Source of the DNA: Candidatus Heimdallarchaeota archaeon
Lineage (GTDB): Archaea > Asgardarchaeota > Heimdallarchaeia > Heimdallarchaeales > Kariarchaeaceae
NCBI GenBank assembly: GCA_029882335.1
Contig: JAOUKW010000088.1
Location: 1 to 11,974, forward strand
Length of the DNA: 11,974 nt
Direction: 5' to 3'
Numbering within the stretch: position 1 is the stretch's first letter; each line of letters starts with the position of its first letter. Shown here one piece after another: positions 1 to 7,431 of the stretch. Under the pieces are notes generated by a model. The model did no database searches. It had not been told where the DNA came from and saw nothing but the letters and a program-made list of their open reading frames with translations. Made by a program: the position numbers and the translations under genes.

Positions 1-1
1 C

Positions 2-247
2 ATTCCTCATGCAGAATTAGAAAGCACAGCCTATCAATGGGCACAGGAAATATTAGCAAAATCACCTACTTCAATTAAAATGCTTAAATTCGCCTTTAAT
101 CTAACTGATGATGGGATGGTAGGACAACAAGTATTTGCTGGAGAAGCTACTCGTCTAGCATATATGACAGAGGAGGCAAAAGAGGGAAGAAATGCATTTT
201 TAGAGAAAAGAAAACCCAATTTCAAAAATATTGAGTGGCTACCATAA
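2..247 (+). CDS. menB: 1,4-dihydroxy-2-naphthoyl-CoA synthase-like protein (MenB), 3' end
   Basis: Only the last 81 codons are present; the 5' part lies outside the window. The frame is open from the edge to a TAA at 245-247. MenB is a crotonase-fold enzyme that closes the second ring of the naphthoquinone nucleus in menaquinone synthesis. The visible tail fits the MenB subgroup better than generic enoyl-CoA hydratases: it has KSPTSIKMLKFAFN, then a Gly-x-x-Ala-Gly-Glu-Ala-Thr stretch, YMTEEAKEGRNAFLEKRKP and a terminal WLP. The segment ending in LEKRKP and the Trp-Leu-Pro end are typical of the MenB C-terminus, which reaches into the neighbouring subunit. No other men gene is visible, so the pathway is inferred from this gene alone. 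A related crotonase remains possible because the catalytic half is not seen. Confidence 0.85.
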   Translation: MPHAELESTAYQWAQEILAKSPTSIKMLKFAFNLTDDGMVGQQVFAGEATRLAYMTEEAKEGRNAFLEKRKPNFKNIEWLP

Positions 248-283
248 TTAGAAATTACTTGAAAAAAATAAAGATATAAACGA

Positions 284-304
284 ATATATTTTCTAATTTA
301 AAAA
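284..304 (+). promoter_or_regulatory. possible TATA region of the aldehyde dehydrogenase gene
   Basis: Two AT-rich TATA-like elements lie here: ATATATT at 284-290 and TTTAAAAA at 297-304. The second is centred about 27 bases before a GTG at 328, which would suit a leaderless transcript from that codon. Either could serve the ATG at 394 with a leader of about 70-80 bases. Background AT content is high, so this is weak evidence. Confidence 0.3.
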
Positions 305-393
305 AGATTAAATTAACTCTAAATAATGTGAATATTAAGAAGAGATGCGGAAATTTGACAATACAAACTAATAATTTAAAGAACTCAAATTAT

Positions 394-1851
394 ATGGAAT
401 ATATTGAACAGCTTATTACAGAACAACAAGAATTTTATCAAACAGGTATAACAAGAGATTTTATATTTAGAAAAAATCAATTAAAAAAATTAAAATCAAT
501 TGTCATCAAAAATGAAAGATTAATTCATCAAGCCATAGATAAAGATCTGAAACGAAATGAATTCGGGTCTACTTTTGTTGTTGGAACAGTTATTGAAGAA
601 ATTAATTACATGCTGGAACATATATTCCAACTACGACCACCTTTCGTTACAACTCGATTGAAAAGCTGGATGAAAGCTAAAAAAGTTAGGTCTCCATTAG
701 TCCTACTTGGTAGTAAATCCTATGTTAAAGCAAGACCAAAAGGAGTGGTCTTGATTTTAGCACCATGGAATTTTCCGTTTATACTGATAATGTTACCTCT
801 GATAGGTGCAATTGCTGCAGGAAATTGTGTAGTCGTCAAACCTTCAGAATTTGCACCACATACATCAAATATGATAATTGATTTGATTAATACTAACTTT
901 CAGAGAAATTATATTCATGCTGAAGAAGGTGACAAAGATGTAGCAATTCAACTTACAAATAATCCAAAGTGGAATCATATATTTTTCACAGGTGGAAATA
1001 ATATTGGAAGAGAAGTTGCAATCTCAGCTGCAAAAAATCTAATTCCAGTAACACTTGAATTAGGAGGAAAATCACCTGTAATTGTAGATAAATCAGTTAA
1101 CATAAATTTAGCAGCGAAGAGAATAGCGCAGATGAAATTTTTCAATGCCTCACAAATTTGCATAGCACCAGATTATCTAATAGTACATCAGGAAATTAAA
1201 GAAAAATTTATTGATAAATTAAAATCAACAATTGAACGATTTTATTTAGATGCCAAAGAAAGTGATGATTATGGTAGAATAATTAATTTAACTAGTTTTG
1301 ATAGGTTATCACCTCTCTTAGCAAATAATGAAGGTAGAATCCTTCATGGTGGTACAATTGATAGAGATGAAAAATATATTCAACCTACATTAATTGATAA
1401 TATTGATATGAACTCACAAATCATGCAAGAAGAAATATTTGGACCAATATTACCGATACTATATTATAAAGATAAAGAAGAAGTAGTTAGTTTGATAAGA
1501 TCAAAACCGCATCCTCTCTCTTTGTATATCTATGGACAAGATAAAAAGTTTAATAATTACATATTTAACAATCTTGAATTTGGTGGTGCAATGACAAATG
1601 AAACAGTTATGCATTTCCTTCATCCACTAATTCCATTTGGAGGAGTAGGGTACAGTGGATATGGTAATTATGGAGGTAAATACTCCTTTATTACATTTTC
1701 ACAGGAAAGAGGAATAGTGGAAACAGGTGGAATAATTGATAAAACAATTGAAAAACTAGGATTGAAATTTTTCAGATACCCCCCGTATTATCCGTTAAAA
1801 GTTAGATTTTTGAAATTATTCCATAGAACATTGGGTAGAATTAGAATATAA
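394..1851 (+). CDS. aldehyde dehydrogenase, ALDH3 / fatty-aldehyde class
   Basis: This is an NAD(P)-dependent aldehyde dehydrogenase of 485 residues that oxidises an aldehyde to the acid; long-chain or aromatic aldehydes are usual for this class. From the ATG at 394, the start MEYIEQLI...YQTGITRDFIFR aligns with the normal ALDH3 beginning. The frame stays open to a GTG at 328, adding 22 unconserved residues, so that start is less likely on homology. Visible motifs are APWNFPF (catalytic Asn about 126), VVVKPSE (Lys149), FFTGG, LELGGK (general base Glu222), QICIAPDY (nucleophile Cys256), EEIFGP and PFGGVGYSGYGNYGG. A C-terminal RYPPY segment matches fatty-aldehyde dehydrogenases. Around the nucleophile the usual W-G-K-F-x-N-x-G-Q-T-C reads Q-M-K-F-F-N-A-S-Q-I-C, so the pocket may be altered. 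It lies 146 bases after menB and 64 before the next gene. The class is sure; the substrate is unknown. Confidence 0.93.
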   Translation: MEYIEQLITEQQEFYQTGITRDFIFRKNQLKKLKSIVIKNERLIHQAIDKDLKRNEFGSTFVVGTVIEEINYMLEHIFQLRPPFVTTRLKSWMKAKKVRSPLVLLGSKSYVKARPKGVVLILAPWNFPFILIMLPLIGAIAAGNCVVVKPSEFAPHTSNMIIDLINTNFQRNYIHAEEGDKDVAIQLTNNPKWNHIFFTGGNNIGREVAISAAKNLIPVTLELGGKSPVIVDKSVNINLAAKRIAQMKFFNASQICIAPDYLIVHQEIKEKFIDKLKSTIERFYLDAKESDDYGRIINLTSFDRLSPLLANNEGRILHGGTIDRDEKYIQPTLIDNIDMNSQIMQEEIFGPILPILYYKDKEEVVSLIRSKPHPLSLYIYGQDKKFNNYIFNNLEFGGAMTNETVMHFLHPLIPFGGVGYSGYGNYGGKYSFITFSQERGIVETGGIIDKTIEKLGLKFFRYPPYYPLKVRFLKLFHRTLGRIRI

Positions 1852-1888
1852 ATTAGATTATTGAATAATAGTTTTGAAAAGAAATATC

Positions 1889-1895
1889 AATATAG
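1889..1895 (+). promoter_or_regulatory. TATA-like box for the Gfo/Idh/MocA gene
   Basis: AATATAG is centred about 25 bases before the ATG at 1916, the spacing expected for a leaderless or very short-leader archaeal transcript. No Shine-Dalgarno motif is seen directly before this ATG, which agrees with that reading. Confidence 0.35.
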
Positions 1896-1915
1896 ACTAA
1901 AATTAAATTGAAATT

Positions 1916-2899
1916 ATGAAAAAATATGGAGTTGCTGTTATTGGAGCAGGTGTCATTGGAACAAGGTTATCTGATTTATTTGTATCTTCGGATAAAACGG
2001 AATTAATACTTATCTGTGATACGAATCAACAAGCAGCGAAGGATTTAGCAACTAAACATAATATTGATTATACTTCGGATATAAATACTGTTTTCACAAG
2101 AAATGACATTGATATTGTATATATTGGAGTTCCTCCTAAATATCATCATGAATTAACAATACAAGCTTTAGATCATGGTAAACACGTTATATGCGAAAAA
2201 CCAATATCACTAAATAGCTCTGAATCAGAAAGTATGCTTTTGAAATTATCAGATACTGGCAAGATTGGTGCTGTTAATTTAATCTTAAGATATAGTCTTG
2301 GTTTAAATGAATTCAAGAAATTGCTTGGTGAAGGATATATTGGTGAATTGCGACGTGTTGATATATCATTATCATATGAGAATTGGCCTAGATCTTGGCA
2401 GAATGTTGCTTGGCTATCTACAAAAGAGCAGGGAGGTGCATTAAGAGAAGTTGGATCTCATTTTTATTTTGCAGCTCAGGAATTGTTTGGAAAGATTAAG
2501 AGGGTAAATGCAATTGTTCAATATGAGAGTGATTCAGGAGCAGAAACAGGTGCTCTTGGTACATTGGAATTTGAAAGTGGTTTATTATGCTCATTAAATT
2601 TAATTATTGGTACTCCCTGTGAAGATACCAATTCAATCACAGCATTTGGATCAAAAGGAAAGTTATCATTTCAAGGTTGGTATCAATTATTTGGCAGTCA
2701 ATCAAAAGAAGAATTACGCCCGATATTTGATAAATATGAGAGATCTGAGTTAAAGCTAATAGATGATTATTGTATGAAAATAGAAAATCCAAATCATCAA
2801 GCAAATTTTGTAACATTTAAGGAAGCAGCAAATGTTCAAGAAATTCTGGATGCAATATATAATTCAAATGGAAATTGGATTGAAATCAATAAGTTTTGA
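1916..2899 (+). CDS. Gfo/Idh/MocA family NAD(P)-dependent oxidoreductase
   Basis: A 327-residue dehydrogenase-type protein, about normal length for the family, whose members oxidise or reduce sugars, inositols and related compounds. The N-terminal Rossmann fold begins at once with VAVIGAGVIG (Gly10, Gly12, Gly15). Asp35 (ICDTN) is at the end of the second strand, where it would contact the adenosine ribose and favour NAD. The family signature EKP is at 94-96 (CEKPIS), whose Lys95 is usually catalytic. The C-terminal alpha/beta domain contains GGALREVGSHFYF with His182, matching the conserved G-x-x-x-D/E-x-G-x-H active-site motif. The ATG start is clear because the Rossmann motif follows within five residues. 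The gene is collinear with the aldehyde dehydrogenase but has its own TATA-like box, so an operon is not certain. The substrate cannot be read from sequence. Confidence 0.92.
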   Translation: MKKYGVAVIGAGVIGTRLSDLFVSSDKTELILICDTNQQAAKDLATKHNIDYTSDINTVFTRNDIDIVYIGVPPKYHHELTIQALDHGKHVICEKPISLNSSESESMLLKLSDTGKIGAVNLILRYSLGLNEFKKLLGEGYIGELRRVDISLSYENWPRSWQNVAWLSTKEQGGALREVGSHFYFAAQELFGKIKRVNAIVQYESDSGAETGALGTLEFESGLLCSLNLIIGTPCEDTNSITAFGSKGKLSFQGWYQLFGSQSKEELRPIFDKYERSELKLIDDYCMKIENPNHQANFVTFKEAANVQEILDAIYNSNGNWIEINKF

Positions 2900-2943
2900 T
2901 TTCGTATCAAGCAATTTAACCAAATAATTAATTTTAAGGTATA

Positions 2944-2963
2944 TTCTTTCTTATAAGTTTTTC
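2944..2963 (+). terminator. T-rich run, possible terminator between convergent genes
   Basis: Pyrimidine-rich and T-rich runs (TTCTTTC and GTTTTTC) follow the Gfo/Idh/MocA gene in the 106-base gap to the convergent clpB. Archaeal termination often uses such T tracts without a strong hairpin. No stable stem is seen, so this is tentative. Confidence 0.3.
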
Positions 2964-3005
2964 AAATTTATAAAGTTGATAGTATTAATAAAATGTTAAT
3001 TTTGA

Positions 3006-5585
3006 TTAGATTTTATTGATAGAGATTAAATCATCTTTTCTTTCTGCAATTATCTGTTTACAATCTGAATTTGTTAGTAAAAATTCTGCCAATGGGTTTT
3101 GTAGGTATTTTTGAATTGCTCTTCTCAATGGTCTTGCTCCAAAAGCACGATCATATCCGGTCATAGCCAATAATTCTTTAACATCAGTGGTAACCTCCAA
3201 ATCAATTTCCCTTTCTTTTAGAGTGGATTTTAATTCATTTATTCTTAATTCCACTATTTGAGGCATAAGATCTTCATTAATTGGATTGAAGGTAACAATT
3301 TCATCAAATCGATTGATAAATTCAGGTCTGAAATAATGTAACAATTCATTCAATACTTCATTTTCGATCTCTACTATATCTTTATAATTTGAAATCAATT
3401 CAAATATTTTATCACTACCAACATTAGATGTTGCAATTATTATTGTGTTAGAAAAATCAACTTTTCTACCCTTGGCATCAGTTAATCTACCATCATCAAG
3501 TATCTGTAAAAGTATATTGAAGAAATCAGGATGTGCTTTTTCAAGTTCATCCAATAAAATTACAGAATATGGCTTCCTTCTAACTGCTTCTGTTAATTGA
3601 CCCCCTTCTTCGTAGCCAACATAACCAGGTGGTGATCCAATTAATTTAGCGATGGAATGACTTTCTCTATATTCACTTAGATCCAAACGAACCATCATAT
3701 CTTCTGAATCAAATAAAAATTCTGCCAAAGTCTTTGAAAGTTCTGTTTTTCCAACACCAGTCGGACCGAGGAATAAAAATGAGCCTAATGGTCTTGAAAT
3801 AGGATTTAAACCAGCTTTTGCTCTACGAATAGTTTCACTTAGTGATCGAATAGCATTTTCCTGACCTTTTACTCTAGCGGATAAATGTTCCTCCATTCTT
3901 AAGAGTTTATCAACTTCAGTTTGAAGTAATTTGGTTACTGCAATTCCAGTCCAGTTAGATATAATTTCTGCGATATCTTCATCTGTTACTTCTTCCTGCA
4001 ATAGGCTTCCTTCTTGTTGTATTATCTTCAACTTTGATTGTAGTTCGATAATTTCTTTTTCTAAATCAGGAATGATACCATAACGTAATCGACCGGCTTT
4101 TTCTAAATCTGCAATTCTTTCAGCCTTAACTATCTCATTTTTAGATTCCTCAATTAATTCTTTCTTTTTGGATATTTCAGTAATTATCTCTTTTTCTTTA
4201 TCCCATCTTCTTTTTAGTTGTAATAGTGATGAACGATGATTTTCCAGATCATTTTCTATTTCTTCCAATCTTTTTTTAGATACCATATCAGTTTCTTTCT
4301 TAATTACCTGTCTTTCAATTTCAAGTTGCCTAATCTTCCGATCTAATATATCTAATTCCTCGGGTACTGATTGAATTTCCATTGAGAGTTTTGCTGCAGC
4401 TTCATCAATGAGATCTATTGCTTTATCAGGTAAAAATCGATCTGAAATATAACGATGAGAAAGAGTTGCAGCTGCAATTAATGCTTCATCCTGTATTCTC
4501 ACACCATGATGAACCTCATATCTTTCCTTCAAACCACGTAAAATAGAAATTGTATCAGAAACGTTTGGTTCATTTACATGAACAGGTTGAAATCTCCTCT
4601 CCAATGCTGCATCGCGTTCAATATATTTTTTATATTCATTAAATGTAGTTGCACCAATAGTGGATAGTGTGCCTCGAGCTAATGCTGGTTTTAACAGATT
4701 TGAGGCGTCCATAGACCCTTCAGATGCTCCAGCACCAATTACTGTATGTAATTCATCAATAAATAAAATTATTTGACCAGTAGTATGCTCGATTTCATTG
4801 ATAACAGATTTTAATCGTTCTTCAAATTCACCACGATATTTTGCACCTGCAATCAGAGCACCCATATCTAAACTAAGTAATTTTTTCTTTTTTAGTGAAT
4901 CAGGTACGTCTCCATCAGAAATTCGTTTTGCTAAACCTTCTGCGATTGCTGTTTTGCCCGTCCCAGGCTCACCAATTAAAACAGGATTATTTTTTCTTCT
5001 CCGGGACAGAACATGTATAACCCTACGTATCTCGTCATCACGTCCAATTACAGGATCTAATTTTCCCTGTCTGGCTAATTTAGTATAATCAACGGTATAT
5101 TTTTGTAAGGATTGGTATTTATCTTCTGAAAATTCATCATTTGCCCGATGTGAACCTCTTATCTCTTGTATTGCAGATTTTAATTCCAAATTTTTGATAT
5201 TAAATTTAGTAAAGAGAGAGGAAATTTCTTTTGATTCCTCCGGTAATGCAAGTAATAGATGTTCTATAGCGATAAATGAATCTCCCATTTGCTGTATAAT
5301 ATCACCGGCTTTTAGGAAAACCCTTCTAGATGAAGATGATAATTGAGGTTCATTTCCACCTTGAATTATTGGCAATTTAGATATTAATCCCTTTACATTT
5401 GAGAGTAGATCATCTGTACTGATGTTAATTTTGCTAAATACAGATTTAATGAAATCATCCTCCTCTTGAATTAACGCGGAAAATAAATGGAGTGGAGTAA
5501 TTTCAGGGTTATTATTAGTAAACGCAATAGAAAGAGCTTGTTGCATAATTTGTTGAGTTCTTTGAGTTAATCTATTTGTATTCAA
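3006..5585 (-). CDS. clpB: ATP-dependent protein disaggregase ClpB
   Basis: A full-length 859-residue ClpB/Hsp104-type AAA+ unfoldase. It threads aggregated proteins through a hexameric pore, normally with DnaK and small heat-shock proteins. Domains in order: Clp-N repeats (1-145); first AAA+ module with GEPGTGKT (205-212), pore loop KYRG (249-252) and Walker B ILFIDE (273-278); a long middle-domain coiled coil (about 408-530), which separates ClpB from ClpA/ClpX; second module with GPTGVGKT (607-614), pore loop GYVG (654-657), Walker B VILLDE (675-680), sensor ATSNVGS and GARPLRR (816-822). No IGF/L-type ClpP-docking loop was recognised. The start is TTG at 5585: an in-frame TAA lies directly upstream, a good Shine-Dalgarno precedes it, and MNTNRLTQRTQQ matches the family N-terminus. 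It lies 83 bases after hsp20 on the same strand. ClpB is patchy in archaea, so ancient transfer from bacteria is plausible. Confidence 0.98.
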   Translation of the reverse strand: MNTNRLTQRTQQIMQQALSIAFTNNNPEITPLHLFSALIQEEDDFIKSVFSKINISTDDLLSNVKGLISKLPIIQGGNEPQLSSSSRRVFLKAGDIIQQMGDSFIAIEHLLLALPEESKEISSLFTKFNIKNLELKSAIQEIRGSHRANDEFSEDKYQSLQKYTVDYTKLARQGKLDPVIGRDDEIRRVIHVLSRRRKNNPVLIGEPGTGKTAIAEGLAKRISDGDVPDSLKKKKLLSLDMGALIAGAKYRGEFEERLKSVINEIEHTTGQIILFIDELHTVIGAGASEGSMDASNLLKPALARGTLSTIGATTFNEYKKYIERDAALERRFQPVHVNEPNVSDTISILRGLKERYEVHHGVRIQDEALIAAATLSHRYISDRFLPDKAIDLIDEAAAKLSMEIQSVPEELDILDRKIRQLEIERQVIKKETDMVSKKRLEEIENDLENHRSSLLQLKRRWDKEKEIITEISKKKELIEESKNEIVKAERIADLEKAGRLRYGIIPDLEKEIIELQSKLKIIQQEGSLLQEEVTDEDIAEIISNWTGIAVTKLLQTEVDKLLRMEEHLSARVKGQENAIRSLSETIRRAKAGLNPISRPLGSFLFLGPTGVGKTELSKTLAEFLFDSEDMMVRLDLSEYRESHSIAKLIGSPPGYVGYEEGGQLTEAVRRKPYSVILLDELEKAHPDFFNILLQILDDGRLTDAKGRKVDFSNTIIIATSNVGSDKIFELISNYKDIVEIENEVLNELLHYFRPEFINRFDEIVTFNPINEDLMPQIVELRINELKSTLKEREIDLEVTTDVKELLAMTGYDRAFGARPLRRAIQKYLQNPLAEFLLTNSDCKQIIAERKDDLISINKI

Positions 5586-5589
5586 TTAC

Positions 5590-5597
5590 ATCACCTT
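5590..5597 (-). promoter_or_regulatory. Shine-Dalgarno fixing the TTG start of clpB
   Basis: On the minus strand AAGGTGAT lies four bases before the TTG at 5585. It matches most of the archaeal anti-Shine-Dalgarno complement GGAGGTGATC. Together with the in-frame TAA immediately before the TTG, this settles an otherwise unusual start codon. Confidence 0.7.
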
Positions 5598-5629
5598 GTT
5601 AAGTATTTAGTATAAATAAACAGTATAGC

Positions 5630-5636
5630 GTATAAA
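5630..5636 (-). promoter_or_regulatory. TATA-like box of clpB
   Basis: On the minus strand TTTATAC at 5636-5630 would place the start of transcription near 5607. That gives a leader of roughly 22 bases that includes the Shine-Dalgarno. A second TTTATAC copy lies 20 bases downstream (5616-5610) and would start too close to the TTG to include that site. The presence of this box suggests clpB can be transcribed on its own as well as from the hsp20 promoter. Confidence 0.45.
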
Positions 5637-5668
5637 CTTAGTCATTTATACAATAAAGTTATTTATAA

Positions 5669-6067
5669 TTATTTAATCAGTAATTTTACAGGTTTTGATT
5701 CTTCAGATTTAGGAAGAACAACAGTTAATATTCCATTTACTAAGCTAGAAGAAGCCTTTTTGGTATTTACTAATGTTTTAAATTTAATCCTCCTTGTTGA
5801 ATTAGCACGATAAATCTCTCTATGAAGATATTTATGAATGTCTGCATTTGCTTCTTTCGGATCAGTTTCAGTTTCATTAATTGTTGCTGCTTTGATCAAA
5901 AGGAATTCAGGTGTTAATTCTACGATTAAATCGTCATTATTAAATCCAGGAACCTGTGCCTTTACTATAAATTCATCATTATTTTCAAGTAAATTAACTG
6001 GAATATAATTCTGATTATTAATCAATTGTGCGTATTCTTTTAGTGGATTCATTGTTACTAAACTCAT
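5669..6067 (-). CDS. small heat-shock protein, Hsp20 / alpha-crystallin family
   Basis: An ATP-independent holdase of 132 residues that keeps unfolding proteins soluble for later rescue, here most likely by the adjacent ClpB. The alpha-crystallin domain spans roughly residues 22-121. It contains VPGF (39-42), a REIYRA...RRIKF strand pair and the diagnostic A-x-x-x-NGILTVVLPK block (111-120). A short tail with V-K-L (127-129) may serve as the I/V-x-I/V-type clip used for oligomer assembly. The frame is open to another ATG at 6091, but GAGG lies eight bases before the ATG at 6067, and a TATA-like box at 6106-6112 would start transcription after 6091, so 6067 is preferred. The gene is first in a likely hsp20-clpB heat-stress unit. 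Confidence 0.94.
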   Translation of the reverse strand: MSLVTMNPLKEYAQLINNQNYIPVNLLENNDEFIVKAQVPGFNNDDLIVELTPEFLLIKAATINETETDPKEANADIHKYLHREIYRANSTRRIKFKTLVNTKKASSSLVNGILTVVLPKSEESKPVKLLIK

Positions 6068-6075
6068 ATGTCTTT

Positions 6076-6079
6076 CCTC
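6076..6079 (-). promoter_or_regulatory. Shine-Dalgarno of hsp20 that decides the start
   Basis: GAGG within AGAGGAAAG lies eight bases upstream of the ATG at 6067. It would be coding if the ATG at 6091 were used, so it argues for the downstream start. Confidence 0.5.
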
Positions 6080-6105
6080 TGTGTAAGGCATGTATTTGCC
6101 CTAAA

Positions 6106-6131
6106 TTATATAGTCATCCCACTTTTATAAA
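6106..6131 (-). promoter_or_regulatory. hsp20 promoter: two TATA-like boxes
   Basis: Minus-strand TATA-like elements are TTTATAAA at 6131-6124 and TATATAAT at 6112-6105. The upstream one predicts a start near 6101 and the downstream one near 6083. Both are compatible with translation from 6067, but only the upstream one could serve the ATG at 6091. A tandem palindromic site lies immediately upstream. Confidence 0.55.
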
Positions 6132-6141
6132 TATATTGTTT

Positions 6142-6168
6142 GTACTATACCATAAGTACTATACTTAT
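6142..6168. promoter_or_regulatory. tandem palindromic operator candidate
   Basis: GTACTATAC occurs twice, at 6142-6150 and 6156-6164, with centres 14 bases apart. The core reads as GTA-CTA-TAC, a dyad with a three-base centre. In the second copy the dyad extends to 17 bases, ATAAGTA-CTA-TACTTAT (6152-6168), with perfect seven-base arms. It sits about 10-35 bases upstream of the hsp20 TATA box and about 105 bases before the divergent seven-helix gene. The position suits an activator or repressor of hsp20. The binding protein is unknown. Confidence 0.5.
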
Positions 6169-6242
6169 TATTCATTAGTGAAATGATATATAAATAATAA
6201 CTCAAATAACAATTTATTTTTTTTTCAAAATCAGTAGAGATA

Positions 6243-6252
6243 CTATTTTAAA
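6243..6252 (+). promoter_or_regulatory. TATA-like box of the seven-helix gene
   Basis: CTATTTTAAA is centred about 27 bases before the GTG at 6275, the spacing for a leaderless transcript. No Shine-Dalgarno lies upstream of that codon. Confidence 0.35.
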
Positions 6253-6274
6253 CAAATAAAATTACAATCATTTG

Positions 6275-7423
6275 GTGATCACCAATTTTCTATCTGCGAT
6301 TGATACTTTTTTAAGAATTTTCACTCTTTCGGGTTTTGTATTCCTCATTCTCCTAAAATTCTTAAAAAAGAATAAATATACCCTTAAGAATCCATATTTT
6401 GATCTTGCAATTTATGCCGGTTGCATTACATTTGTATTTTACAATTTAGATTTATATTATTGGACTACCCAAGAATCAGAATCTATTCGAATATTACTAC
6501 ACTCCCTATCATATGGAGGATTAATTCTATTCAATTATGGTTGGTATCGACATTACAATGCATTATCAACCTATAGCTATATTAGTAATAGATTAGTAAA
6601 TTTTACCATCTCAGGAGTTTGGTTTTTAATTATTGGATACTATGTATTAAATTCACTATTGAATTTCACAAACATCACCCAAACATCAATTATAACACCA
6701 CCAGGCATACTGATAACTTATATCAGTCTTGCAACTTGGTTAAACGGATCTATAATTTTCTATTATTCTTTTAATATTTGCAAGGAAGTAAATAATTTTG
6801 TGAAAAAAGATCAAACAAAAGCAGACCTTGCAATTACTGGATTGCTACTTTTCGCCAATGTATTCTCATTAATTATTGATATATTGCATACATTTCAAAT
6901 AATTTCTCCAATAATTAGTTATGTATTTCTGATATGTAGTTTACTTATCTTTGATGTTTCACTTTTATTGTTAATGTATAATTATATTCAAAATTCGACA
7001 TACCTCTTTTACCTACCACATACAATTGATTCAATACTCATATACAGTTCCCATGGAACTCTAATCTATTCTGAAGACTTTCATGACAAATATCGACTCC
7101 AAGAGGATAGGAAACATTTGATTTCCGGATTATTTAATATCTTATCAAATCTCTTCAAAGACACTCTTGCAACCGGAGGACAATTAAATAGTATTACACT
7201 TGAAAATTATGATATCATTTTTTCAAAACTACCCGAAGATGCAGGTACAATTGTTTGCATCACTAGAAAAAGTAATTATTTTATTGTCAAAGCACTAGAG
7301 GATTTTTCAAAATATATCCCATCCACCCTTATACAAAATCTTGCAGAAAATTATTCAAAACCATCAAATTTTACCAGAGAATTAAAAGAGAATATCCAGA
7401 AATTTTTCCCATTCATTAGCTAA
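6275..7423 (+). CDS. seven-helix membrane protein with a cytosolic longin/roadblock-like domain
   Basis: No named family is recognised. The N-terminal 235 residues hold about seven hydrophobic segments (near 10-31, 42-63, 72-93, 108-130, 143-168, 186-207 and 211-236, counted from a TTG at 6272). Lysine-rich or charged loops follow helices 1 and 5. No signal peptide is seen. The remaining 130 residues are soluble and run strand-strand-helix-strand-strand-helix: IDSILIYSSHGTLIYS, a long helix with LISGLFNILSNLFKDTL, GQLNSITLENYDIIFS, then TIVCITRKSNYFIVKALEDF. This order and spacing resemble the longin/roadblock group of small regulatory domains, often partners of Ras-like GTPases in archaea; that is inference from pattern, not a match. 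The layout suggests a membrane sensor. The start is GTG 6275 or the TTG directly before it. It ends eight bases from the stop of the convergent MoaD-like gene. Confidence 0.85.
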   Translation: MITNFLSAIDTFLRIFTLSGFVFLILLKFLKKNKYTLKNPYFDLAIYAGCITFVFYNLDLYYWTTQESESIRILLHSLSYGGLILFNYGWYRHYNALSTYSYISNRLVNFTISGVWFLIIGYYVLNSLLNFTNITQTSIITPPGILITYISLATWLNGSIIFYYSFNICKEVNNFVKKDQTKADLAITGLLLFANVFSLIIDILHTFQIISPIISYVFLICSLLIFDVSLLLLMYNYIQNSTYLFYLPHTIDSILIYSSHGTLIYSEDFHDKYRLQEDRKHLISGLFNILSNLFKDTLATGGQLNSITLENYDIIFSKLPEDAGTIVCITRKSNYFIVKALEDFSKYIPSTLIQNLAENYSKPSNFTRELKENIQKFFPFIS

Positions 7424-7431
7424 ACTACACA

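Noticed and set aside
34..225. Minus-strand open frame opposite menB
   Set aside because: It lies wholly within the well-supported MenB coding frame and shows no recognisable protein features.
975..1163. Minus-strand open frame inside the aldehyde dehydrogenase gene
   Set aside because: Antisense shadow of a conserved region that includes the ALDH nucleophile block.
4798..5088. Plus-strand 96-codon frame inside clpB
   Set aside because: It is antisense to the Walker A and pore-loop region of ClpB; its composition is that of a reversed frame.
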